64,000 nucleotides of DNA from Antedon mediterranea (Eukaryota; Echinodermata; Crinoidea; Comatulida; Antedonidae), in contig NC_092680.1 in NCBI RefSeq assembly GCF_964355755.1, forward strand, positions 11,945,001 to 12,009,000, in the 5' to 3' direction. The notes beneath the pieces are model-generated. The model ran no database searches. It was given only the letters and a program-made list of their open reading frames with translations, and was not told the DNA's origin. Numbering within the stretch: position 1 is the first letter of the stretch; every line of letters begins with the position of its first letter. Below are positions 48,841-60,350 of the stretch, one piece after another. A program made the position numbers and the translations under genes.

Positions 48841-50460
48841 CGTGTTTTTATGTTAACAAGTTTTTTCGAAAATCACAAAATGGTCTAAAACGTCTTCAAA
48901 TGCGATTTGAAGCTATTCTGTACACTTTGATGTTTTGTGTGAAAAAGTTTTGTCAAAATGCTCAAAATGGTCTAAAACGTTTTTAAAACGATATTAAGCT
49001 ATTTTGTGCTCTTTGATGTTTTTGTGTAACCAAGTTTCATCGAAAATCACAAAATGGTCTAAAACGTCTCCAAATGCGATTTGAAGCTTTTCTAAGCTCT
49101 TTGGTGTTTTTATGTTAACAAGTTTTTTCGAAAATCACAAAATGGTCTAAAACGTCTCCAAATGCGATTTGAAGCTCTTCTGTACACTTTGATGTTTTGT
49201 GTGAAAAAGTTTTGTCGAAATTCTCAAAATGTTCTAAAACGTTTTTAAATACGATATTAAGCTGTTTTGTGCACTTTGATGATTTGTGTGAAAAGTTTTA
49301 ACGAAATGCTCAAAATGGTCAAAAACGGTTTCTAATGTGATTTTAAGCACTTTGATGTTTTTGTGTAACCAAGTTTTTTCGAAAATCACAAAATGGTCTA
49401 AAACGTCTCCAAATGCGATTTGAAGCTTTTCTAAGCACTTTGGTGTTTTTATGTTAACAAGTTTTTTCGAAAATCACAAAATGGTCTAAAACGTCTCCAA
49501 ATGCGATTTGAAGCTCTTCTGTACACTTTGATGTTTTGTGTGAAAAAGTTTTTTCGAAATTCTCAAAATGGTCTAAAACGTTTTTAAATACGATATTAAG
49601 CTGTTTTGGGCACTTTGATGATTTGTGTGAAAAGTTTTAACGAAATGCTCAAAATGGTCAAAAACGGTTTCTAATGTGATTTTAAGCACTTTGATGTTTT
49701 TGTGTAACCAAGTTTTTTCGAAAATCACAAAATGGTCTAAAACGTCTCCAAATGCGATTTGAAGCTTTTCTAAGCACTTTGGTGTTTTTATGTTAACAAG
49801 TTTTTTCAAAAATCACAAAATGGTCTAAAACGTCTCCAAATGCGATTTGAAGATATTCTGAGCACTTTGGTGTTTTTATGTTCAAAAGTTTTTTCGAAAA
49901 TCACAAAATAGTCTAAAACGTCTCCAAATGCGATTTGAAGCTATTCTGTACACTTTGATGTTTTGTGTGAAAAAGTTTTGTCGAAATGCTCAAAATGGTC
50001 TAAAACGTTTTTAAAACGATATTAAGCTATTTTGTGCTCTTTGATGTTTTTGTGTAACCAAGTTTCATCGAAAATCACAAAATGGTCTAAAACGTCTCCA
50101 AATGCGATTTGAAGCTTTTCTAAGCACTTTGGTGTTTTTATGTTAACAAGTTTTTTCGAAAATCACGAAATGGTCTAAAATGTCTCCAAATGCGATTTGA
50201 AGATATTCTGAGCACTTTGGTGTTTTTATGTTAAAATGTTTTTTCGAAAATCACAAAATGGTCTAAAACGTCTCCAAATGCGATTTGAAGCTCTTCTGTA
50301 CACTTTGATGTTTTGTGTGAAAAAGTTTTGTCGAAATGCTCAAAATGGTCTAAAACGTTTTTAAATACGATATTAAGCTGTTTTGTGCAGTTTGATGATT
50401 TGCGTGAAAAGTTTTAACGAAATGCTCAAAATGGTCTAAAAGGGTTTCTAATGCGATTTG
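48841..50460 (+). repeat. Dispersed duplication, left copy (offset about 14,052)
   Basis: The rare ACTTTCGTGTTTTTATG (C at 48,841 and 62,893) and TCTAAGCTCT (49,091 and 63,143) match at offset 14,052. Further right TGCGTGAAAA (50,401 and 63,926) matches at offset 13,525. The 527-bp difference is about six monomers, roughly 49,757-50,283, present here and absent from the right copy near 63,800. Confidence 0.8.
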
Positions 50461-53020
50461 AAGCTATTCTGTACACTTTGAAGTTTTTTGTGAAAAAGTT
50501 TTCTCGAAATGCTCAAAATGGTCTAAAACGTTTTTATATACCATATTAAGCTATTTTGTGCACTTTGATGTTTTTTGTGAAAAGTTTTATCGAAATGCTC
50601 AAAATAGTCTGAAACGGTTTCTATTGTGATTTTAAGCACTTTGATGATTTTGTGTAACCAAGTTTCATCGAAATGTACAAAATGGTCTAAAACGTCTCCA
50701 AATGCGATTTGAAGCTATTCTAAGTACTTTTGTGTTTTTATGTTAAAAGTTTTTTCGAAAATCACGAAATGGTCTAAAATGTCTCCAAATGCGATTTGAA
50801 GATATTCTGAGCACTTTGGTGTTTTTATGTTAAAAAGTTTTGTCGAAATGCTCAAAATGGTCTAAAACGTTTTTAAATACGATATTAAGCTATTTTGTGA
50901 TCTTTGATGTTTTTGTGTGAAAAGTTTTATCGAAATGCTCAAAATGGTCTGAAACGGTTTCTATTGTGATTTTAAGCACTTTGATGATTTTGTGTAATCA
51001 AGTTTCATCGAAATGTACAAAATGGTCTAAAACGTCTCAAAATGCAATTTGAAGCTATTCTAAGTACTTTTGTGTTTTTATGTTAACAAGTTTTTTCGAA
51101 AATCACAAAATGGTCTAAAACGTCTTCAAATGCGATTTGAAGCTATTCTGTACACTTTGATGTTTTGTGTGAAAAAGTTTTGTCAAAATGCTCAAAATGG
51201 TCTAAAACGTTTTTAAAACGATATTAAGCTATTTTGTGCTCTTTGATGTTTTTGTGTAACCAAGTTTCATCGAAAATCACAAAATGGTCTAAAACGTCTC
51301 CAAATGCGATTTGAAGCTTTTCTAAGCACTTTGGTGTTTTTATGTTAACAAGTTTTTTCGAAAATCACAAAATGGTCTAAAACGTCTGCAAATGCGATTT
51401 GAAGATATTCTGAGCACTTTGGTGTTTTTATGTTCAAAAGTTTTTTCGAAAATCACAAAATAGTCTAAAACGTCTCCAAATGCGATTTGAAGCTATTCTG
51501 TACACTTTGATGTTTTGTGTGAAAAAGTTTTGTCGAAATGCTCAAAATGGTCTAAAACGTTTTTAAAACGATATTAAGCTATTTTGTGCTCTTTGATGTT
51601 TTTGTGTAACCAAGTTTCATCGAAAATCACAAAATGGTCTAAAACGTCTCCAAATGCGATTTGAAGCTTTTCTAAGCACTTTGGTGTTTTTATGTTAACA
51701 AGTTTTTTCGAAAATCACGAAATGGTCTAAAATGTCTCCAAATGCGATTTGAAGATATTCTGAGCACTTTGGTGTTTTTATGTTAAAACGTTTTTTCGAA
51801 AATCACAAAATGGTCTAAAACGTCTCCAAATGCGATTTGAAGCTCTTCTGTACACTTTGATGTTTTGTGTGAAAAAGTTTTGTCGAAATGCTCAAAATGG
51901 TCTAAAACGTTTTTAAATACGATATTAAGCTGTTTTGTGCAGTTTGATGATTTGTGTGAAAAGTTTTAACGAAATGCTCAAAATGGTCTAAAACGGTTTC
52001 TAATGCGATTTGAAGCTATTCTGTACACTTTGAAGTTTTTTTGTGAAAAAGTTTTCTCGAAATGCTCAAAATGGTCTAAAACGTTTTTATATACCATATT
52101 AAGCTATTTTGTGCACTTTGATGTTTTTTGTGAAAAGTTTTATCGAAATGCTCAAAATAGTCTGAAACGGTTTCTATTGTGATTTTAAGCACTTTGATGA
52201 TTTTGTGTAACCAAGTTTCATCGAAATGTACAAAATGGTCTAAAACGTCTCCAAATGCGATTTGAAGCTATTCTAAGTACTTTTGTGTTTTTATGTTAAC
52301 AAGTTTTTTCGAAAATCACGAAATGGTCTAAAATGTCTCCAAATGCGATTTGAAGATATTCTGAGCACTTTGGTGTTTTTATGTTAAAAAGTTTTGTCGA
52401 AATGCTCAAAATGGTCTAAAACGTTTTTAAATACGATATTAAGCTATTTTGTGATCTTTGATGTTTTTGTGTGAAAAGTTTTATCGAAATGCTCAAAATG
52501 GTCTAAAACGGTTTCTATTGTGATTTTAAGCACTTTGATGATTTTGTGTAACCAAGTTTCATCGAAATGTACAAAATGGTCTAAAACGTCTCCAAATGCG
52601 ATTTGAAGCTATTCTAAGTACTTTTGTGTTTTTATGTTAACAAGTTTTTTCGAAAATCACAAAATGGTCTAAAACGTCTTCAAATGCGATTTGAAGCTAT
52701 TCTGTACACTTTGATGTTTTGTGTGAAAAAGTTTTGTCAAAATGCTCAAAATGGTCTAAAACGTTTTTAAAACGATATTAAGCTATTTTGTGCTCTTTGA
52801 TGTTTTTGTGTAACCAAGTTTCATCGAAAATCACAAAATGGTCTAAAACGTCTCCAAATGCGATTTGAAGCTTTTCTAAGCACTTTGGTGTTTTTATGTT
52901 AACAAGTTTTTTCGAAAATCACGAAATGGTCTAAAATGTCTCATAATGCGATTTGAAGATATTCTGAGCACTTTGGTGTTTTTATGTTAAAAAGTTTTTT
53001 CGAAAATCACAAAATGGTCT
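49715..53020 (+). repeat. 1,552-bp tandem duplication (about 18 monomers)
   Basis: TTCAAAAGTTTTTTCG occurs at 49,881 and 51,433 and GCAGTTTGATG at 50,387 and 51,939, both 1,552 bp apart. Both copies share AAAATAGTCTGAAACGG. The first copy has lost three bases (TATGTTAAAAGTTTTTTCG near 50,743) and the second has one extra T (CTTTGAAGTTTTTTTGTG near 52,030). Confidence 0.85.
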
Positions 53021-54040
53021 AAAACGTCTCCAAATGCGATTTGAAGCTCTTCTGTACACTTTGATGTTTTGTGTGAAAAAGTTTTGTAGATATGCTCAAA
53101 ATGGTCTAAAACGTTTTTAAATACGATATTAAGCTGTTTTGTGCACTTTAATGATTTGTGTGAAAAGTTTTAACGAAATGCTCAAAATGGTCTAAAACGG
53201 TTTCTAATGTGATTTTAAGCACTTTGATGTTTTTGTGTAACCAAGTTTTTTCGAAAATCACAAAATGGTCTAAAACGTCTCCAAATGCGATTTGAAGCTT
53301 TTCTAAGCACTTTGGTGTTTTTATGTTAACAAGTTTTTTCGAAAATCACAAAATGGTCTAAAACGTCTCCAAATGCGATTTGAGGATATTCTGAGCACTT
53401 TGGTGTTTTTATGTTAAAAAGTTTTTTCGAAAATCACAAAATGGTCTAAAACGTCTCCAAATGCGATTTGAAGCTATTCTGTACACTTTGATGTTTTGTG
53501 TGAAAAAGTTTTGTCGAATTGCTCAAAATGGTCTAAAACGTTTTTAAAACGATATTAAGCTATTTTGTGCTCTTTGATGTTTTTGTGTAACCAAGTTTCA
53601 TCGAAAATCACAAAATGGTCTAAAACGTCTCAAAATGCGATTTGAAGCTTTTCTAAGCACTTTGGTGTTTTTATGTTAAGAAGTTTTTTCGAAAATCACG
53701 AAATGGTCTAAAATGTCTCCAAATGCGATTTGAAGATATTCTGAGCTCTTTGGTGTTTTTATGTTAAAAAGTTTTTTCGAAAATCACAAAATGGTCTAAA
53801 ACGTCTCCAAATGCGATTTGAAGCTCTTCTGTACACTTTGATGTTTTGTGTGAAAAAGTTTTGTCGAAATGCTCAAAATGGTCTAAAACGTTTTTAAATA
53901 CGATATTAAGCTATTTTGTGCTCTTTGATGTTTTTGTGTAACCAAGTTTCATCGAAAATCACAAAATGGTCTAAAACGTCTTCAAATGCGATTTGAAGCT
54001 ATTCTGTACACTTTGATGTTTTGTGTGAAAAAGTTTTGTC
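52490..54040 (+). repeat. 2,851-bp repeat, copy one
   Basis: About 1.55 kb match 55,341-56,891 at offset 2,851. Markers are GTTTTGTAGATATGCTC (53,081 and 55,932), GTTAAGAAGT (53,675 and 56,526) and GAGCTCTTTGG (about 53,753 and 56,604). GTAGATATGC is itself rare; the related GTCGATATGC is found near 43,793. Confidence 0.83.
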
Positions 54041-55588
54041 GAAATGCTCAAAATGGTCTAAAACGTTTTTAAATACGATATTAAGCTATTTTGTGATCTT
54101 TGATGTTTTTGTGTGAAAAGTTTTATCGAAATGCTCAAAATGGTCTAAAACGGTTTCTAATGCGATTTGAAGCTATTCTGTACACTTTGAAGTTTTGTGT
54201 GAAAAAGTTTTCTCGAAATGCTCAAAATGGTCTAAAACGTTTTTATATACCATATTAAGCTATTTTGTGCACTTTGATGTTTTTTGTGAAAAGTTTTATC
54301 GAAATGCTCAAAATGGTCTAAAACGGTTTCTATTGTGATTTTAAGCACTTTGATGATTTTGTGTAACCAAGTTTCATCGAAATGTACAAAATGGTCTAAA
54401 ACGTCTCCAAATGCGATTTGAAGCTATTCTAAGTACTTTTGTGTTTTTATGTTAACAAGTTTTTTCGAAAATCACAAAATGGTCTAAAACGTCTTCAAAT
54501 GCGATTTGAAGCTATTCTGTACACTTTGATGTTTTGTGTGAAAAAGTTTTGTCGAAATGCTCAAAATGGTCTAAAACGTTTTTAAATACGATATTAAGCT
54601 ATTTTGTGATCTTTGATGTTTTTGTGTGAAAAGTTTTATCAAAATGCTCAAAATGGTCTGAAACGGTTTCTAATGCGATTTGAAGCTATTCTGTACACTT
54701 TGAAGTTTTGTGTGAAAAAGTTTTCTCGAAATGCTCAAAATGGTCTAAAACGTTTTTATATACCATATTAAGCTATTCTGTACACTTTGATGTTTTGTGT
54801 GAAAAAGTTTTGTCAAAATGCTCAAAATGGTCTAAAACGTTTTTAAAACGATATTAAGCTATTTTGTGCTCTTTGATGATTTTGTGTAACCAAGTTTCAT
54901 CGAAATGTACAAAATGGTCTAAAACGTCTCCAAATGCGATTTGAAGCTATTCTAAGTACTTTTGTGTTTTTATGTTAACAAGTTTTTTCGAAAATCACAA
55001 AATGGTCTAAAACGTCTTCAAATGCGATTTGAAGCTATTCTGTACACTTTGATGTTTTGTGTGAAAAAGTTTTGTCGAAATGCTCAAAATGGTCTAAAAC
55101 GTTTTTAAATACGATATTAAGCTATTTTGTGATCTTTGATGTTTTTGTGTGAAAAGTTTTATCGAAATGCTCAAAATGGTCTGAAACGGTTTCTAATGCG
55201 ATTTGAAGCTATTCTGTACACTTTGAAGTTTTTTGTGAAAAAGTTTTCTCGAAATGCTCAAAATGGTCTAAAACGTTTTTATATACCATATTAAGCTATT
55301 TTGTGCACTTTGATGTTTTTTGTGAAAAGTTTTATCGAAATGCTCAAAATGGTCTAAAACGGTTTCTATTGTGATTTTAAGCACTTTGATGATTTTGTGT
55401 AACCAAGTTTCATCGAAATGTACAAAATGGTCTAAAACGTCTCCAAATGCGATTTGAAGCTATTCTAAGTACTTTTGTGTTTTTATGTTAACAAGTTTTT
55501 TCGAAAATCACAAAATGGTCTAAAACGTCTTCAAATGCGATTTGAAGCTATTCTGTACACTTTGATGTTTTGTGTGAAAAAGTTTTGT
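53966..55588 (+). repeat. Dispersed duplication, right copy (offset 15,395)
   Basis: This is the partner of 38,571-40,193. It sits between the first two copies of the 2,851-bp repeat and carries the hexamer monomers and the recombinant TATATACCATATTAAGCTAT followed by TCTGTACAC. It looks like a block from the 38.6-40.2 kb region joined in here, or the reverse; direction cannot be told. Confidence 0.8.
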
Positions 55589-57480
55589 CAAAATGCTCAA
55601 AATGGTCTAAAACGTTTTTAAAACGATATTAAGCTATTTTGTGCTCTTTGATGTTTTTGTGTAACCAAGTTTCATCGAAAATCACAAAATGGTCTAAAAC
55701 GTCTCCAAATGCGATTTGAAGCTTTTCTAAGCACTTTGGTGTTTTTATGTTAACAAGTTTTTTCGAAAATCACGAAATGGTCTAAAATGTCTCCAAATGC
55801 GATTTGAAGATATTCTGAGCACTTTGGTGTTTTTATGTTAAAAAGTTTTTTCGAAAATCACAAAATGGTCTAAAACGTCTCCAAATGCGATTTGAAGCTC
55901 TTCTGTACACTTTGATGTTTTGTGTGAACAAGTTTTGTAGATATGCTCAAAATGGTCTAAAACGTTTTTAAATACGATATTAAGCTGTTTTGTGCACTTT
56001 AATGATTTGTGTGAAAAGTTTTAACGAAATGCTCAAAATGGTCTAAAACGGTTTCTAATGTGATTTTAAGCACTTTGATGTTTTTGTGTAACCAAGTTTT
56101 TTCGAAAATCACAAAATGGTCTAAAACGTCTCCAAATGCGATTTGAAGCTTTTCTAAGCACTTTGGTGTTTTTATGTTAACAAGTTTTTTCGAAAATCAC
56201 AAAATGGTCTAAAACGTCTGCAAATGCGATTTGAGGATATTCTGAGCACTTTGGTGTTTTTATGTTAAAAAGTTTTTTCGAAAATCACAAAATGGTCTAA
56301 AACGTCTCCAAATGCGATTTGAAGCTATTCTGTACACTTTGATGTTTTGTGTGAAAAAGTTTTGTCGAAATGCTCAAAATGGTCTAAAACGTTTTTAAAA
56401 CGATATTAAGCTATTTTGTGCTCTTTGATGTTTTTGTGTAACCAAGTTTCATCGAAAATCACAAAATGGTCTAAAACGTCTCAAAATGCGATTTGAAGCT
56501 TTTCTAAGCACTTTGGTGTTTTTATGTTAAGAAGTTTTTTCGAAAATCACGAAATGGTCTAAAATGTCTCCAAATGCGATTTGAAGATATTCTGAGCTCT
56601 TTGGTGTTTTTATGTTAAAAAGTTTTTTTCGAAAATCACAAAATGGTCTAAAACGTCTCCAAATGCGATTTGAAGCTCTTCTGTACACTTTGATGTTTTG
56701 TGTGAAAAAGTTTTGTCGAAATGCTCAAAATGGTCTAAAACATTTTTAAATACGATATTAAGCTATTTTGTGCTCTTTGATGTTTTTGTGTAACCAAGTT
56801 TCATCGAAAATCACAAAATGGTCTAAAACGTCTTCAAATGCGATTTGAAGCTATTCTGTACACTTTGATGTTTTGTGTGAAAAAGTTTTGTCAAAATGCT
56901 CAAAATGGTCTAAAACGTTTTTAAAACGATATTAAGCTATTTTGTGCTCTTTGATGTTTTTGTGTAACCAAGTTTCATCGAAAATCACAACATGGTCTAA
57001 AACGTCTCCAAATGCGATTTGAAGCTTTTCTAAGCACTTTGGTGTTTTTATGTTAACAAGTTTTTTCGAAAATCACAAAATGGTCTAAAACGTCTCCAAA
57101 TGCGATTTGAAGCTCTTCTGTACACTTTGATGTTTTGTGTGAAAAAGTTTTGTCGAAATTCTCAAAATGGTCTAAAACGTTTTTAAATACGATATTAAGC
57201 TGTTTCGGGCACTTTGATGATTTGTGTGAAAAGTTTTAACGAAATGCTCAAAATGGTCAAAAACGGTTTCTAATGTGATTTTAAGCACTTTGATGTTTTT
57301 GTGTAACCAAGTTTTTTCGAAAATCACAAAATGGTCTAAAACGTCTCCAAATACGATTTGAAGCTTTTCTAAGAACTTTGGTGTTTTTATGTTAACAAGT
57401 TTTTTCGAAAATCACAAAATGGTCTAAAACGTCTCCAAATGCGATTTGAAGATATTCTGAGCACTTTGGTGTTTTTATGT
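55341..57480 (+). repeat. 2,851-bp repeat, copy two
   Basis: This copy matches copy one on the left (offset 2,851) and copy three on the right (offset 2,418 before the 427-bp duplication, 2,845 after it). The marker TGTTTCGGGCACTTTG lies at 57,201 and 60,046, and CCAAATACGATTTG follows in both. Confidence 0.82.
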
Positions 57481-57899
57481 TAAAAAGTTTTGTCGAAATG
57501 CTCAAAATGGTCTAAAACGTTTTTAAATACGATATTAAGCTATTTTGTGATCTTTGATGTTTTTGTGTGAAAAGTTTTATCGAAATGCTCAAAATGGTCT
57601 GAAACGGTTTCTAATGCGATTTGAAGCTATTCTGTACACTTTGAAGTTTTTTGTGAAAAAGTTTTATCGAAATGCTCAAAATGGTCTAAAACGTTTTTAT
57701 ATACCATATTAAGCTATTTTGTGCACTTTGATGTTTCTTGTGAAAAGTTTTATCGAAATGCTCAAAATGGTCTAAAACGGTTTCTATTGTGATTTTAAGC
57801 ACTTTGATGATTTTGTGTAACCAAGTTTCATCGAAATGTACAAAATGGTCTAAAACGTCTCCAAATGCGATTTGAAGCTATTCTAAGTACTTTTGTGTT

Positions 57900-60350
57900 T
57901 TTATGTTAACAAGTTTTTTCGAAAATCACAAAATGGTCTAAAACGTCTTCAAATGCGATTTGAAGCTATTCTGTACACTTTGATGTTTTGTGTGAAAAAG
58001 TTTTGTCAAAATGCTCAAAATGGTCTAAAACGTTTTTAAAACGATATTAAGCTATTTTGTGCTCTTTGATGTTTTTGTGTAACCAAGTTTCATCGAAAAT
58101 CACAAAATGGTCTAAAACGTCTCCAAATGCGATTTGAAGCTTTTCTAAGCACTTTGGTGTTTTTATGTTAACAAGTTTTTTCGAAAATCACGAAATGGTC
58201 TAAAATGTCTCCAAATGCGATTTGAAGATATTCTTAGCACTTTGGTGTTTTTATGTTAAAAAGTTTTTTCGAAAATCACAAAATGGTCTAAAACGTCTCC
58301 AAATGCGATTTGAAGCTCTTCTGTACACTTTGATGTTTTGTGTGAAAAAGTTTTGTAGATATGCTCAAAATGGTCTAAAACGTTTTTAAATACGATATTA
58401 AGCTGTTTTGTGCACTTTAATGATTTGTGTGAAAAGTTTTAACGAAATGCTCAAAATGGTCTAAAACGGTTTCTAATGTGATTTTAAGCACTTTGATGTT
58501 TTTGTGTAACCAAGTTTTTTCGAAAATCACAAAATGGTCTAAAACGTCTCCAAATGCGATTTGAAACTTTTCTAAGCACTTTGGTGTTTTTATGTTAACA
58601 AGTTTTTTCGAAAATCACAAAATGGTCTAAAAGGTCTCCAAATGCGATTTGAGGATATTCTGAGCACTTTGGTGTTTTTATGTTAAAAAGTTTTTTCGAA
58701 AATCACAAAATGGTCTAAAACGTCTCCAAATGCGATTTGAAGCTCTTCTGTACACTTTGATGTTTTGTGTGAAAAAGTTTTGTAGATATGCTCAAAATGG
58801 TCTAAAACGTTTTTAAATACGATATTAAGCTGTTTTGTGCACTTTAATGATTTGTGTGAAAAGTTTTAACGAAATGCTCAAAATGGTCTAAAACGGTTTC
58901 TAATGTGATTTTAAGCACTTTGATGTTTTTGTGTAACCAAGTTTTTTCGAAAATCACAAAATGGTCTAAAACGTCTCCAAATGCGATTTGAAACTTTTCT
59001 AAGCACTTTGGAGTTTTTATGTTAACAAGTTTTTTCGAAAATCACAAAATGGTCTAAAAGGTCTCCAAATGCGATTTGAGGATATTCTGAGCACTTTGGT
59101 GTTTTTATGTTAAAAAGTTTTTTCGAAAATCACAAAATGGTCTAAAACGTCTCCAAATGCGATTTGAAGCTATTCTGTACACTTTGATGTTTTGTGTGAA
59201 AAAGTTTTGTCGAAATGCTCAAAATGGTCTAAAACGTTTTTAAAACGATATTAAGCTATTTTGTGCTCTTTGATGTTTTTGTGTAACCAAGTTTTATCGA
59301 AAATCACAAAATGGTCTAAAACGTCTCAAAATGCGATTTGAAGCTTTTCTAAGCACTTTGGTGTTTTTATGTTAAGAAGTTTTTTCGAAAATCACGAAAT
59401 GGTCTAAAATGTCTCCAAATGCGATTTGAAGATATTCTGAGCTCTTTGGTGTTTTTATGTTAAAAAGTTTTTTCGAAAATCACAAAAATGGTCTAAAACG
59501 TCTCCAAATGCGATTTGAAGCTCTTCTGTACACTTTGATGTTTTGTGTGAAAAAGTTTTGTCGAAATGCTCAAAATGGTCTAAAACGTTTTTAAATACGA
59601 TATTAAGCTATTTTGTGCTCTTTGATGTTTTTGTGTAACCAAGTTTCATCGAAAATCACAAAATGGTCTAAAACGTCTTCAAATGCGATTTGAACCTATT
59701 CTGTACACTTTGATGTTTTGTGTGAAAAAGTTTTGTCAAAATGCTCAAAATGGTCTAAAACGTTTTTAAAACGATATTAAGCTATTTTGTGCTCTTTGAT
59801 GTTTTTGTGTAACCAAGTTTCATCGAAAATCACAAAATGGTCTAAAACGTCTCCAAATGCGATTTGAAGCTTTTCTAAGCACTTTGGTGTTTTTATGTTA
59901 ACAAGTTTTTTCGAAAATCACAAAATGGTCTAAAACGTCTCCAAATGCGATTTGAAGCTCTTCTGTACACTTTGATGTTTTGTGTGAAAAAGTTTTGTCG
60001 AAATTCTCAAAATGGTCTAAAACGTTTTTAAATACGATATTAAGCTGTTTCGGGCACTTTGATGATTTGTGTGAAAAGTTTTAACGAAATGCTCAAAATG
60101 GTCAAAAACGGTTTCTAATGTGATTTTAAGCACTTTGATGTTTTTGTGTAACCAAGTTTTTTCGAAAATCACAAAATGGTCTAAAACGTCTCCAAATACG
60201 ATTTGAAGCTTTTCTAAGCACTTTGGTGTTTTTATGTTAACAAGTTTTTTCGAAAATCACCAAAATGGTCTAAAACGTCTCCAAATGCGATTTGAAGATA
60301 TTCTGAGCACTTTGGTGTTTTTATGTTAAAAAGTTTTTTCGAAAATCACA
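57900..60350 (+). repeat. 2,851-bp repeat, copy three with nested duplication
   Basis: GTTTTGTAGATATGC recurs at 58,350 and 58,777, and GTTAAGAAGT at 59,371. Compared with copy two, material is missing before 57,900 and 427 bp are added inside. Private changes include one extra A in CACAAAAATGG (near 59,483) and one extra C in CACCAAAATGG (near 60,258). Confidence 0.8.
58240..59093 (+). repeat. 427-bp tandem duplication (five monomers)
   Basis: GTTTTGTAGATATGC is at 58,350 and 58,777 and GATTTGAAACTTTTCT recurs at the same 427-bp spacing. Both copies share AAAAGGTCTCC in place of AAAACGTCTCC. The second copy has one private change, TTTGGAGTTTTT near 59,010, against TTTGGTGTTTTT. The five monomers sum as 88+87+86+78+88. 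Confidence 0.86.

Noticed and set aside
49573-49809. 78-codon open frame, minus strand
   Set aside because: It is nearly the same peptide as the minus-strand frame at 3,758-4,051, because both lie over the same monomer order. Similarity here reflects the repeat and not a conserved gene.
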